Source of the DNA: Sporichthya brevicatena
Lineage (GTDB): Bacteria > Actinomycetota > Actinomycetes > Sporichthyales > Sporichthyaceae
Assembly: GCF_039525035.1 (NCBI RefSeq)
Contig: NZ_BAAAHE010000004.1
Span: 32,432-96,431 of the forward strand
Direction: 5' to 3'
Length of the DNA: 64,000 nucleotides
The position numbers and the translations under genes are program-made. The notes under the pieces are model-generated. The model worked only from the letters and a program-made list of their open reading frames with translations, was not told the DNA's origin and made no database searches. Of this stretch, positions 8,315-17,357 are shown piece by piece (positions within the stretch are counted from its first letter, which is position 1; every line of letters begins with the position of its first letter).

Positions 8315-8962
8315 TCAGGTGGTCCAGACCGGGGCGAGGGCGCCGTCCGGCAGGGCCCGCGGCGGCGTCCCGTCGGGCTCGGGCTCGCCGAGGACGGTAC
8401 GGACGGGGACGACGCCGGCCCAGACGTCGAGGCTCATGTCCTCGTCGTCGTCGTTCGGGCCGCCGGTGCGGATCTTCGCAGTGGCCTCGTCGATCGTGAC
8501 CGCGAGGACGAGCGTCGCGGCGAGCTCGCGGGGGTTCGGGCCGCGCGCCTCGGCGGAGCGGCCGGGGGAGACCCGCTCCACCAGGGCGTCGAGGGCGGCC
8601 AGCTTCTCGTCGGTGTCGGTCACCGTGCGCGCGGTGCCGAAGACGACCGCGCAGCGGTAGTTCATCGAGTGGTGGAACGTCGAGCGGGCGAGGACGAGGC
8701 CGTCGAGGCACGTGACGGTCACGCAGATCGGAGCGTTCTCGACCCGGCGCATCCAGCTTCCGGTGGAGCCGTGGAGGTACAGCTGGTCGTCGATGCGGGC
8801 GTGCAGCGTCGGCAGAACCGACGGTCCGTCAGGTCCGGCGAACCCGACGTGGCAGATCGGGCCGCCGTCGAGGATCGCGTGGACCGCGGCCACCTCGTCG
8901 CGCACCCGGTCACGGAGCCGGTTCGGCCGGGTGCGGGCGGTGGGGTTGAAGTGTTCGGTCAC
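8315..8962 (-). CDS. Pyridoxamine-5'-phosphate-oxidase-like flavin-binding protein
   Basis: 215-residue split-barrel protein of the PNPOx-like superfamily, whose members bind FMN, F420 or heme. Recognisable blocks are ICHVGFAGPDGPSVLPTLHA, LYLHGSTGSWMRR and VVFGTARTVTDTDEKL. The GTG at 8962 is supported by GGAGG 5 nt upstream, and the GTGA overlaps the stop of the upstream GNAT gene, so the two are coupled. F420 genes lie elsewhere in the window, so an F420-binding role is possible, but the sequence alone does not separate FMN from F420. Confidence 0.8.
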   Translation of the reverse strand: MTEHFNPTARTRPNRLRDRVRDEVAAVHAILDGGPICHVGFAGPDGPSVLPTLHARIDDQLYLHGSTGSWMRRVENAPICVTVTCLDGLVLARSTFHHSMNYRCAVVFGTARTVTDTDEKLAALDALVERVSPGRSAEARGPNPRELAATLVLAVTIDEATAKIRTGGPNDDDEDMSLDVWAGVVPVRTVLGEPEPDGTPPRALPDGALAPVWTT

Positions 8963-9513
8963 GAGATCCTCCGTGTCATCGCGACGCCCGGGACGACGAC
9001 GCCGTCGGGCATGACGAGGTCCTGGGGGTCCTCGTTCGTGAAACCCCAGGTCCGGTACAGCTGCAGGCCCGGCATCGTGGCCATGAGTGCGAGCTCGGTG
9101 AACCCCTCGGCCCGGGCGGCGTCCTCGCAGGCCTCGAGGATCCGCGTCCCGAGCCCGCGGCGCGTCCAGTCCCCGTGCACGAACATCGCGCGGACCCGGG
9201 CCGGCTCGGTCGCCGGGTCGAGCAGCCGCGCCTCGGTGCCGGTCGCCTGGGCGCCGTTGAAGAGCTTGTCGCGCCGGCTCCACCCGCCGCAGGCGGCGAT
9301 CGAGGAGTCGGGCGCCTGCACGACGAAGTAGGTCCCGTCCTGGACCAGGGCGAGGTCGAGGACGCCGATGTACGTCAGTCCGCTGGCGGTCTGCTCGGCG
9401 TCGTAGAAGGCGGGGAAGATCGCCTCGACCGAGGCGGTGATCAGCTTCTGGAGAGCCTCGGCGTCGTCGACCGTCGCGAGCCGGAGCCGGAATCCGTCGG
9501 GGAGTTTCTGCAC
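8959..9513 (-). CDS. GNAT-family N-acetyltransferase
   Basis: About 184 residues with the GNAT fold. The acetyl-CoA loop is in WTRRGLGTRILEACEDAARA, followed by the LALMATMPGLQLYRTWGF strand-helix typical of the C-terminal half. I chose the GTG at 9513 (weak GAGG upstream, start QKLPDGFRLR); an ATG near 9573 would lengthen it into the promoter region of the divergent exporter. It overlaps the flavin-binding gene by 4 bp. The acceptor substrate is unknown. Confidence 0.78.
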   Translation of the reverse strand: MQKLPDGFRLRLATVDDAEALQKLITASVEAIFPAFYDAEQTASGLTYIGVLDLALVQDGTYFVVQAPDSSIAACGGWSRRDKLFNGAQATGTEARLLDPATEPARVRAMFVHGDWTRRGLGTRILEACEDAARAEGFTELALMATMPGLQLYRTWGFTNEDPQDLVMPDGVVVPGVAMTRRIS

Positions 9514-9554
9514 GGCGTCATCCTCGCCCCCGACCGGCGCCGCGGGCGACGCAT

Positions 9555-9585
9555 TTGACGTGACCCGCATCGCCGGGCCTATATT
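9555..9585 (+). promoter_or_regulatory. Leaderless promoter of the ABC exporter operon
   Basis: TTGACG (9555-9560) and TATATT (9580-9585) with a 19-nt spacer. The -10 hexamer lies 6 nt before the ATG at 9592, so transcription should begin at the start codon; no Shine-Dalgarno sequence is present. Confidence 0.6.
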
Positions 9586-9591
9586 CATCAC

Positions 9592-10310
<719 letters not shown>

Positions 10311-10311
<1 letters not shown>

Positions 10312-11051
10312 TGAACCCTCAGATCACGCTGGCCACGGCGCGCCGGGTCCTCCTCCAGCTCGGTCGCGACCACCGGACCGTGGCGATGCTGCTGGTGCTG
10401 CCGTCCGCACTGCTCGGCCTGATGTGCTGGGTCTACAGCGACATCCCGGGTCGCTTCGACCGCGTGGGGCCGCAACTGCTCGGCATCCTGCCGTTCGTCG
10501 TCATGTTCGTGGTGACGTCGGTGGCGACGCTGCGCGAGCGCCGCGCCGGGACGCTGGAACGGCTGCTGACGACGCCGATGAACAAGCTCGACCTGCTCCT
10601 CGGTTACGGCCTGGCGTTCGGGCTCGTCGCGATCGTGCAGTCGGGCATCGCGGCGCTGCTCACCATGACGCTCTACGGCGTCGACGCCGAGACCAAGGGC
10701 GGCTGGGCGCTGTTCCTGTCGGCGGCCGTCGTCGGGGTGTTCGGCGCCGCGGCCGGTCTGTTCGCCAGCGCCTTCGCGCGTACCGAGTTCCAGGCGGTGC
10801 AGCTGCTGCCGGCCGTCGTCATCCCGCAGCTGTTCCTGTGCGGGATGTTCGTGCCGCGGTCGCAGCTCGACAGCGTGCTCAACGCGGTGTCCGACGTCCT
10901 GCCGCTGTCCTACGCCGTCGACGCGATGAATCAGTCGATGCAGCGCGGCGGTCTGACCGGACAGATCGGGCGCGACCTCGCCGTCGTCGGCGGCAGTGCG
11001 CTGCTCGCCCTCGCCGCGGGCGCCGCGACCCTGCGCCGGCAGTCGGCCTAG
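10311..11051 (+). CDS. ABC-2 type exporter permease
   Basis: 246 residues with six hydrophobic segments and the ABC-2 family stretch RERRAGTLERLLTTPMNKLDLLLGYGLAF after the second segment. The C-terminal half has the LLPAVVIPQLFLCGMFVPRSQL motif common to daunorubicin/YhgE-like permeases. It should form a homodimer with two copies of the preceding ATPase. Start ATG overlaps the ATPase stop by 1 bp. Its TAG stop codon is also the first half of the likely promoter of the regulator gene downstream. Substrate unknown. Confidence 0.88.
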
Positions 11052-11054
11052 AGT
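11049..11054 (+). promoter_or_regulatory. Possible leaderless -10 for the tetR gene
   Basis: TAGAGT lies 6 nt before the GTG start; its TAG is the permease stop codon. No -35 hexamer is obvious. It could give the regulator its own transcript in addition to read-through. Confidence 0.35.
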
Positions 11055-11060
11055 CCTGCG

Positions 11061-11678
11061 GTGCCCGCAGCAGCTGAACGTCCCCGGCGCGGCCGCGGCC
11101 GGCCCGCCGGGGGAGCGGCCAACAAGGCCGAGCTGATCCTCGACGCCGCCCGGCGCGAGTTCGCCGCCTCCGGCTACGACGCCGTCAGCCTGCGCGGCAT
11201 CGCGCGCGCGGCCGCCGTCGACCCCGCCCTCGTGCACCACTACTTCCCCGGGGGGAAGGAGGCGGTGTTCGTCGCCGCGATGCAGCTGCCGTTCAACCCG
11301 GCGGAGGTCCTGCCGCGCGTCTTCGCCGAGGCCGCCGACCCCGACGAGGTCGCCGAGCGGATGGTCCGGTTCATCTTCTCGATCTGGCGTGAGGCCGACT
11401 CCCGGGCGCCGTTCCTCGCTCTGCTGCGGTCGGCGACCGGCAGCGAGACCGCGGCGGAGATGATGCGTGCGTTCGTCGCCCAGGCCCTGTTCTCCCGCGT
11501 CGCCGAGCACCTGCCGCCCGCCCCCGACCTCGCGCTGCGCGTCAACCTCGCCGCGGCGCACATCATCGGCGTCGTACTGATGCGGTACGTGATCGGCGTC
11601 GAACCGCTCGCCTCTGCCGCCGAGGACGAGGTGATCGAGCGGATGCTCCCCGCGATCCGCGGCTACTTCGCCGCCTGA
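11061..11678 (+). CDS. TetR-family transcriptional regulator
   Basis: 205 residues. An Arg/Pro-rich start (ERPRRGRGRPAGG) leads into the TetR helix-turn-helix (AELILDAARREFAASGYDAVSLRGIARAAAVDPALVHHYF, about 22-61) and an all-alpha ligand domain with a C-terminal DUF1956/TetR_C-like character. Located 9 bp after the exporter permease, so it probably represses the exporter through the palindrome at 9583-9600. GTG start, no Shine-Dalgarno. The gene runs into a 50-bp palindromic terminator. Confidence 0.88.
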   Translation: MPAAAERPRRGRGRPAGGAANKAELILDAARREFAASGYDAVSLRGIARAAAVDPALVHHYFPGGKEAVFVAAMQLPFNPAEVLPRVFAEAADPDEVAERMVRFIFSIWREADSRAPFLALLRSATGSETAAEMMRAFVAQALFSRVAEHLPPAPDLALRVNLAAAHIIGVVLMRYVIGVEPLASAAEDEVIERMLPAIRGYFAA

Positions 11679-11682
11679 TGTC

Positions 11683-11732
11683 AAGAAAGGGTGACACCCC
11701 TTACTGCGCAGTAAGGGGTGTCACCCTTTCTT
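11683..11732. terminator. 50-bp perfect palindrome, bidirectional terminator (copy 1)
   Basis: The palindrome is AAGAAA + GGGTGACACCCCTTACTGC followed by its exact reverse complement, centred between 11707 and 11708. The stem is GC-rich with an A-tract on one side and a T-tract on the other, so it can terminate both the tetR transcript and the convergent FBP-domain gene. Sister copies lie at 23374-23431, 26452-26495 and 39939-39988. Confidence 0.85.
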
Positions 11733-11749
11733 TTCCACAGGCCTGAGGC

Positions 11750-11824
11750 GGTGTCAGACCGGCGTCGGACCGGCGTCGGACCGGCGTCGGTCCGGCGTCA
11801 GGCCGGCGTCGGACCGGCGTCAGG
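11750..11824. repeat. 11-bp tandem repeat array
   Basis: Nearly seven copies of GGCGTCGGACC with small variations (ggtgtcagacc, ggcgtcggtcc, ggcgtcaggcc), running from just past the palindrome into the last codons and stop of the FBP-domain gene. Probably slippage expansion; copy number is likely to vary between strains. Confidence 0.85.
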
Positions 11825-12308
11825 TGAGGACGCGGTCCAGGAACGCGTCGAGGCGACGCTGGAGCCGGCGGGCGCGCTCCTCCGGCGGGGCGGTCTCGCC
11901 CTGGGGGAGGGTGACCGGCCGGAGCTTGCGGACGTACAGCGGGCACGCCAGATCGGCACAGATGTACGTGCCGACCGTGTGGTGGTCCCGGCCGCGCTGT
12001 CCCGCTTTGCGGGCCACGAACAGGCCCACCGAGTCGGCGGGATGGGCGGTGTGACAGATGTCGCACAGCGCGCTCCCGTGCCCCGGACGGGACTCCGTCG
12101 TCGCGCGCAACTCGACACCCAGCGGTCGGTCGTTGCGGACCGTGACGAGGTACGCCCGCGCCGGCGCCTTGGGGTCGCGCCAGCCGAGGAACTCGCGAAC
12201 TTCCCAGTCCACGTCGGCCAAACCGCGGATCGGCGTCATCGACTTGACCTCGCCGCGGGTGCAGTTGACGAAGGATTCGGCGATCTCGGTCGCCGTGAGC
12301 GGGCGCAT
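11820..12308 (-). CDS. FBP-domain (EF-G-binding treble-clef zinc finger) protein
   Basis: 162-residue protein matching the FBP_C type: a C-terminal four-cysteine zinc site made of CDIC (with HTAHP) and the later CADLAC, followed by YVRKLRP. In FusB-type resistance proteins this fold binds elongation factor G on the ribosome and helps release it. ATG at 12308 chosen because AGGAG lies 7 nt upstream; an upstream start would add 19 residues. Divergent from typA, itself an EF-G-like GTPase, which suggests a translation-related role. The last codons lie in the 11-bp repeat array. Confidence 0.8.
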   Translation of the reverse strand: MRPLTATEIAESFVNCTRGEVKSMTPIRGLADVDWEVREFLGWRDPKAPARAYLVTVRNDRPLGVELRATTESRPGHGSALCDICHTAHPADSVGLFVARKAGQRGRDHHTVGTYICADLACPLYVRKLRPVTLPQGETAPPEERARRLQRRLDAFLDRVLT

Positions 12309-12457
12309 AACGGCACTCCTGGACGGTGGTGGACCGAGCAACGGTACGAGGCGATCCGTCGTCACTGCACGTGATTAAGCCGCTCGCGTGGTCGGGAACA
12401 CCCCCGTGGGTACAGGAGAATGGGATCAATCCCGGTTTCTTTCGTCAGGAGTTTCGC

Positions 12458-14332
12458 GTGTCCGTCCGCTCCGATCTGCGCAACGTGGCGATCGTCGCCC
12501 ACGTCGACCACGGCAAGACCACGTTGGTCGACAAGATGCTGTGGCAGGCCGGCGCCTTCCGCGAGGGTCAGGACGTCAACAACCGCGTCATGGACTCGAT
12601 GGACCTGGAGCGGGAGAAGGGCATCACGATCCTGGCCAAGAACACGGCCGTGAAGTGGGTCGCGGACGACGGCACCCCGCTGACGATCAACATCATCGAC
12701 ACCCCCGGCCACGCCGACTTCGGCGGTGAGGTCGAGCGCGGGCTCGAGATGATCGACGGTGTCGTTCTCCTCGTCGACGCCTCCGAGGGCGCGTTGCCCG
12801 GCACGCGTTTCGTGCTGCGCAAGGCCCTGGAGAAGAAGCTCCCGGTCGTGCTCTGCATCAACAAGGTGGACCGCCCCGACGCCCGCATCGCCGAGGTCGT
12901 CGACGAGGTCTACGAGCTCTTCCTCGACCTCGACGCCGACGAGCACCAGATCGAGTTCCCCATCGTCTACGCCTCGGCCAAGGCCGGACTGGCGTCGCTG
13001 ACGCGTCCCGCCGACGGCTCCATGCCGGACTCGACGGACCTGCGCCCGCTGATGAACACGATCATGGAGGCGATCCCGGCCCCGACCTACACCGAGGGCG
13101 CGCCGTTGCAGGCGCACGTGACGAACCTCGACGCGTCGCCGTACCTCGGCCGCCTCGCGCTCTGCCGGGTGCACGAGGGCACGATTCGCAAGGGCCAGCA
13201 GGTCGCCTGGTGCCGGACGGACGGCTCGGTCCAGCGCGTGAAGATCACCGAGTTGTTCCTCACCGACGCGCTCGAGCGCGTGCCGGCCGACAGCGCGTCG
13301 GCGGGCGACATCATCGCCATCGCCGGCATCGAGGACATCACGATCGGCGAGACGCTCGCCGACCCGGAGAACCCCATCCCGCTGCCGCTCATCACCGTCG
13401 ACGAGCCGTCGATCTCGATGACGATCGGTATCAACACCTCGCCGCTCGCCGGCCGCTCCGGCGGCACGAAACTGACGGCCCGTCTGGTGAAGAACCGCCT
13501 CGACGCCGAGCTGATCGGCAACGTGTCGATCCGGGTCCTGCCGACCGAGCGTCCCGACACCTGGGAGGTGCAGGGCCGCGGCGAGCTCCAGCTCGCGGTG
13601 CTGGTCGAGATGATGCGTCGCGAGGGCTACGAGCTGACCGTCGGCAAGCCGCGCGTCGTGACCCGCGAGATCGACGGCAAGCTCTGCGAGCCGATGGAGC
13701 ACATGACGATCGACGTGCCGGAGGAGTACGTCGGCGTCGTGACGCAGCTGCTCGGCCTGCGTAAGGGCCGTATGGAGCAGATGGTCAACCACGGCACCGG
13801 CTGGGTCCGCATGGAGTACCGCGTCCCGGCCCGCGGCCTGATCGGCTTCCGCACCGAGTTCCTCACCGAGACCCGCGGCACCGGCCTGCTGCACCACGTC
13901 TTCGACCGCTACGAGCCCTGGCACGGCGAGCTGCGGACCCGGCCCTCCGGCTCGCTCGTCGCGGACCGCACCGGCGTCGCGACCTCGTTCGCGATGTTCA
14001 ACCTGCAGGAGCGCGGGACGATGTTCGTCACCCCGGGCACCGATGTCTACGAGGGGATGATCGTCGGCGAGAACGCCCGCGCCGACGACATGGACGTCAA
14101 CATCTGCAAGGAGAAGAAGCTCACCAACATGCGCTCCTCGACCGGTGACGAGTTGGAGCGCCTGGTGCCGCCGCGCATCCTGTCGCTCGAGCAGGCGCTG
14201 GAGTTCTGCCGCGAGGACGAGTGCATCGAGGTCACCCCGAACGCGGTGCGCCTGCGCAAGGTCGAGCTCGACGGCAAGATCCGCGAGCGCACCCGCGGCC
14301 GCGCGGCGAAGTCCGCCCTCGCCCAGTCCTGA
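12458..14332 (+). CDS. typA: Translational GTPase TypA/BipA
   Basis: Ribosome-binding GTPase of the EF-G family, involved in 50S assembly and stress adaptation. 624 residues: G1 AHVDHGKTT near the N-terminus, switch region [12 protein letters not shown]3 [13 protein letters not shown]4 NKVDRPDA, then domains II, III and V and the BipA-specific C-terminal domain ([15 protein letters not shown] is typical; here MRSS). The GTG at 12458 has AGGAG 6 nt upstream; longer in-frame starts would add an unrelated extension. A stem-loop follows its stop. Confidence 0.95.
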   Translation: MSVRSDLRNVAIVAHVDHGKTTLVDKMLWQAGAFREGQDVNNRVMDSMDLEREKGITILAKNTAVKWVADDGTPLTINIIDTPGHADFGGEVERGLEMIDGVVLLVDASEGALPGTRFVLRKALEKKLPVVLCINKVDRPDARIAEVVDEVYELFLDLDADEHQIEFPIVYASAKAGLASLTRPADGSMPDSTDLRPLMNTIMEAIPAPTYTEGAPLQAHVTNLDASPYLGRLALCRVHEGTIRKGQQVAWCRTDGSVQRVKITELFLTDALERVPADSASAGDIIAIAGIEDITIGETLADPENPIPLPLITVDEPSISMTIGINTSPLAGRSGGTKLTARLVKNRLDAELIGNVSIRVLPTERPDTWEVQGRGELQLAVLVEMMRREGYELTVGKPRVVTREIDGKLCEPMEHMTIDVPEEYVGVVTQLLGLRKGRMEQMVNHGTGWVRMEYRVPARGLIGFRTEFLTETRGTGLLHHVFDRYEPWHGELRTRPSGSLVADRTGVATSFAMFNLQERGTMFVTPGTDVYEGMIVGENARADDMDVNICKEKKLTNMRSSTGDELERLVPPRILSLEQALEFCREDECIEVTPNAVRLRKVELDGKIRERTRGRAAKSALAQS

Positions 14333-14338
14333 CGCGTA

Positions 14339-14382
14339 ACGTCAGCGGGATCGAGCGCCATGACGCGCGATCCCGCTGACGT
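14339..14382 (+). terminator. 15-bp stem-loop after typA
   Basis: ACGTCAGCGGGATCG (14339-14353) pairs perfectly with 14368-14382 around a 14-nt loop. No T-run follows, so termination strength is uncertain, but the position 7 nt after the typA stop fits a terminator. Confidence 0.6.
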
Positions 14383-14400
14383 AACGGGGGTGGAACGGCG

Positions 14401-14679
14401 ATGAGCCTGACGCTCGTCCTGATCGCGCACATCCCGGCCGAGGGAGTGGCGGCGTTCGACGCCTACGAGGCTGCGGTGCTCCCGCTGCTGACCCGGCACT
14501 CCGGGGAGCTGCAGCGGCGCCTGCGCACCGCGGACGGGACCGTCGAGGTCCACGTCGTCCACTTCGCCTCGGCGGACGCGTTCGCCGGCTTCCGGGCCGA
14601 CCCGGACCGCGCCGCCGCCCAGCACCTCCTCGAGGCCTCCGGCGCCGTGACCGAGGTCCACCCGGTCGCCGACGTCTGA
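14401..14679 (+). CDS. Small ferredoxin-fold protein (DUF1330/monooxygenase-like)
   Basis: 92 residues with the pattern of a dimeric alpha/beta barrel: strand LTLVLIAHIPAEG, helix VAAFDAYEAAVLPLLTRH, strand ELQRRLRTADG, strand EVHVVHFASADAF. That layout resembles DUF1330 or antibiotic-biosynthesis-monooxygenase-like proteins. A GGTGG precedes the ATG. Lies between the typA stem-loop and the convergent OsmC gene. Function unknown. Confidence 0.7.
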   Translation: MSLTLVLIAHIPAEGVAAFDAYEAAVLPLLTRHSGELQRRLRTADGTVEVHVVHFASADAFAGFRADPDRAAAQHLLEASGAVTEVHPVADV

Positions 14680-14681
14680 CA

Positions 14682-15182
14682 TCAGGAGAGCGAGACCGTC
14701 AGGGCGGGGTTGCCCGCCAGGGTCTGGTAGACGACGCAGTAGCGCTCGGTCAGCTTCAGCAGCGTCGCGAGCTGGTCGGCGTCGGCGTCGGTGTCGACGT
14801 CGATCGACAGCCGGATCGCGGTGAACCCCACCGGGGCGTCCTTCGCGACCCCGAGTGTCCCGCGAAAGTCGAGGTCGCCCTCGGCACGCAGGATGCCGCC
14901 CCGGATCGGAATCTCCAGGGACGTCGCGACCGCGCGCAGCGTCACGCCGGCGCAGGCGACCAGGGCCTGGAGCAGCATGTCGCCGGAGCAGGCTTGCAAC
15001 CCGTCGCCGCCGGTCGCGGGGTGCAGCCCGGCCTCGACGAGGGCCTTCCCGGTCTGCACCGAGCAGGCGATGCCGTCGTCCAGCGTCCCGTCGGCGGACA
15101 GCGTGATCTGTGCTGCCGTCGGCTCGGTCCGGTACCGGTCCTTCAGCGGAGCCTGGATCTCCTGGAGAGCGGTCTTGTCCAT
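14682..15182 (-). CDS. OsmC-family peroxiredoxin-like protein
   Basis: 166 residues. The two reactive cysteines of the OsmC/Ohr family are present in GLQACSGDMLLQALVACAGV and in LTERYCVVYQTL; these reduce organic hydroperoxides in characterised members. TAAGGT lies 6 nt before the ATG (possible leaderless start), although GGAG immediately before the ATG could also act as a very close ribosome site. Stands 2 bp from the end of the convergent small barrel gene. Confidence 0.88.
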   Translation of the reverse strand: MDKTALQEIQAPLKDRYRTEPTAAQITLSADGTLDDGIACSVQTGKALVEAGLHPATGGDGLQACSGDMLLQALVACAGVTLRAVATSLEIPIRGGILRAEGDLDFRGTLGVAKDAPVGFTAIRLSIDVDTDADADQLATLLKLTERYCVVYQTLAGNPALTVSLS

Positions 15183-15188
15183 CTCCGC

Positions 15189-15194
15189 ACCTTA
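15189..15194 (-). promoter_or_regulatory. Possible leaderless -10 for the OsmC gene
   Basis: On the minus strand TAAGGT is followed by 6 nt and then the ATG at 15182, the spacing expected if transcription starts at the initiation codon. Confidence 0.35.
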
Positions 15195-17315
15195 GGTCGT
15201 GAGGCCCAGGGCGCCGCGCAGGAAGTCGAGCTGGAACAGCAGCAGGTTCTCGGCGACGACCTCCTGCGGGGTCATGTGGGTGACCCCGGAGAGCGGGAGC
15301 ACCTGGTGCGGCCGGCCGGCGGCGAGCAGGGCCGAGGAGAGCTGCAGGGTGTGGGCCGCGACGACGTTGTCGTCGGCGAGGCCGTGGACGATCAGCAGCG
15401 GCCGGTGGGGTCCCGCGGCGACGGCCTTCTCCACCGCGGGGGTCAGCGCCCCGGCGGTGACGAGCGAGGTGCGCGCGTAGTTCTCCGGGTTCCCGGCGGG
15501 GGTGCCGAGGTACCGCTCGGTGTAGTGGGTGTCGTAGAGCGCCCAGTCGGTGACGGGAGCCCCGGCGATGCCCGCGCCGAAGACGTCGGGCCGCAGCAGG
15601 ACGGCGAGGGCGGCGAGGTAGCCGCCGAAGGACCAACCGCGGATCGCGACGCGGGTGGTGTCGAGGTCCGGGCACTGCTCGGCGGCGGCGTGCAGCGCCT
15701 CGATCTGGTCCTCGAGCACGGGAGCGGCGACGTCGCCCGCGATCGCGCGCTCCCAGGAGGTGCCGCGGCCGGGTGTCCCGCGGCCGTCGGCGACGACGAC
15801 CGCGAAGCCCTGGTCCGCCCACCACTGCGACTCGTTGAACGCATTGCGCGCCGCGGTGACGCGCTGGGCGTGCGGGCCGCCGTAGGGGTCCATCAGTACC
15901 GGCAGCCGGGTCCCCGGCTGATGCCCCGTCGGCAGGAGCAGTGCGGTGCGGATCGCCCGCGGTCCGGCGTGCAGCAGTCGCGGGGCGGGGGTGACCGGCG
16001 GCGTCAGCGCCGAGGACGCGATCTCGCCGACGAGGTGGCCGTCGCGCAACACGAGCGTCCGGCGGCCGGCCCAGTCCAGCGACGCGCAGGCCAGCACGAG
16101 CACGGACCCGCCCGCGGCCGCGACGTGCACGCCGGCCGTGCGCGAGAGGCGGACGGGCCCGTCGGGGGAGGCCTTGTAGATGTGGATCTCGGTCGGCTCG
16201 TCGGCCGAGGCGGCGAACAGCGCGTCGCCGTTCAGGCTGCCGAGCACCGACCGCACCTGCAGGTCGCCGGAGACCATGCGGGCGCCGACGAACAGGCGAC
16301 GGGTGTCCCCGGAGTCGGCGGCCCGGATCAGCTCACCGTCGCCCGACCAGGCCGGGACGCCGTCGATCAGGTCGATCCACACCGGATCGGTCTCGGTGTG
16401 CAGGCCGATGGTCGCCCCGGTGCTGGGGTCGACCTCCAGGATCTGCGTCCGGCGCTGGTCGCGGGTCTGCACCAGCAGCAGCGGGTTCCCGTTGCCCGAC
16501 CAGTGCACGACCGGCAGGTACTCGTACTGCTCGGCGTCCCAGCGGACCTCGACCGCGCTGCCGTCGAGGCGGAGCAGGTGCAGGCTCACGCGGGCGTTGG
16601 GCGTGCCGGCGGCCGGGTAGGCGATCTCGTGCGGGGCGCGGCCGGGGTGCGCCGGGTCGGCGATGTGCCAACGCTGGACCGGCGCGTTGTCGGTGCGCGC
16701 GACGAGCAGGGCGTCGCCCTCGGGGGACCACCAGTACCCGCGGAACCGGCCCATCTCCTCGGCCGCGACGAACTCGGCGAGACCCCACGAGACGTCGTCC
16801 CCCGGGTCCTGACCCGGCACCGCGCGGTCGTTCGTGCCGTCGACATCGATCACACGCACCGCACCGCCGGAGACGTAAGCGATCTGACGGCCCGTCGGGT
16901 CGGGGCGGGGGTCGAAGACCGGCTCCGTGGCGGCGAGAGCCCGGACCTCGCCGGTCCCGAGGTCGGCGACGTAGAGCCCGCCGGAGAGCACGAAGGCCGC
17001 GACCGACACCGTCCCGTCGGTGGCGAACCCGACCACGCCGCCGGCGCCCTCCCGGGCCCGCTCGCGCCGGGCGCGCTCGGCGTCGGAGAGTTCCTCGTCG
17101 CCGGAGAACAGGTTGCGCGGGTCCGCGACGACTCGTTCGGTGAGTCCGTCGGCCCGGACGTCCGCGACCCAGAGCAGCGTGGTCCGGTCGGTCCCGGAGG
17201 CCGAGCGCAGGAACACGATCCGGCTGCCGTCCGGCGCCACCGCGAAGTTGCGCGGCATGCCGAGCGTGAAGCGCTGGGTACGGGCGGACAGGCGCGGGAA
17301 GGACTCGGTGCTCAT
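15192..17315 (-). CDS. S9-family prolyl oligopeptidase / dipeptidyl peptidase
   Basis: About 707 residues: N-terminal beta-propeller (repeats such as FAVAPDGSRIVFLRS and WSPEGDALLVARTD) and a C-terminal alpha/beta hydrolase. The nucleophile serine is in RGWSFGGYLAAL, the family signature GPHAQRV precedes it, the aspartate is likely in IVHGLADDNVV and the histidine in LPLSGVTHMTP. No signal peptide, so probably cytoplasmic. ATG at 17315 preferred over a TTG 12 nt upstream; neither has a good ribosome site. It likely removes X-Pro dipeptides or degrades short peptides. Confidence 0.88.
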   Translation of the reverse strand: MSTESFPRLSARTQRFTLGMPRNFAVAPDGSRIVFLRSASGTDRTTLLWVADVRADGLTERVVADPRNLFSGDEELSDAERARRERAREGAGGVVGFATDGTVSVAAFVLSGGLYVADLGTGEVRALAATEPVFDPRPDPTGRQIAYVSGGAVRVIDVDGTNDRAVPGQDPGDDVSWGLAEFVAAEEMGRFRGYWWSPEGDALLVARTDNAPVQRWHIADPAHPGRAPHEIAYPAAGTPNARVSLHLLRLDGSAVEVRWDAEQYEYLPVVHWSGNGNPLLLVQTRDQRRTQILEVDPSTGATIGLHTETDPVWIDLIDGVPAWSGDGELIRAADSGDTRRLFVGARMVSGDLQVRSVLGSLNGDALFAASADEPTEIHIYKASPDGPVRLSRTAGVHVAAAGGSVLVLACASLDWAGRRTLVLRDGHLVGEIASSALTPPVTPAPRLLHAGPRAIRTALLLPTGHQPGTRLPVLMDPYGGPHAQRVTAARNAFNESQWWADQGFAVVVADGRGTPGRGTSWERAIAGDVAAPVLEDQIEALHAAAEQCPDLDTTRVAIRGWSFGGYLAALAVLLRPDVFGAGIAGAPVTDWALYDTHYTERYLGTPAGNPENYARTSLVTAGALTPAVEKAVAAGPHRPLLIVHGLADDNVVAAHTLQLSSALLAAGRPHQVLPLSGVTHMTPQEVVAENLLLFQLDFLRGALGLTT

Positions 17316-17357
17316 GGGCGCATCCAACCAGGACGCCCGGGGTCGGGGACCGACACG

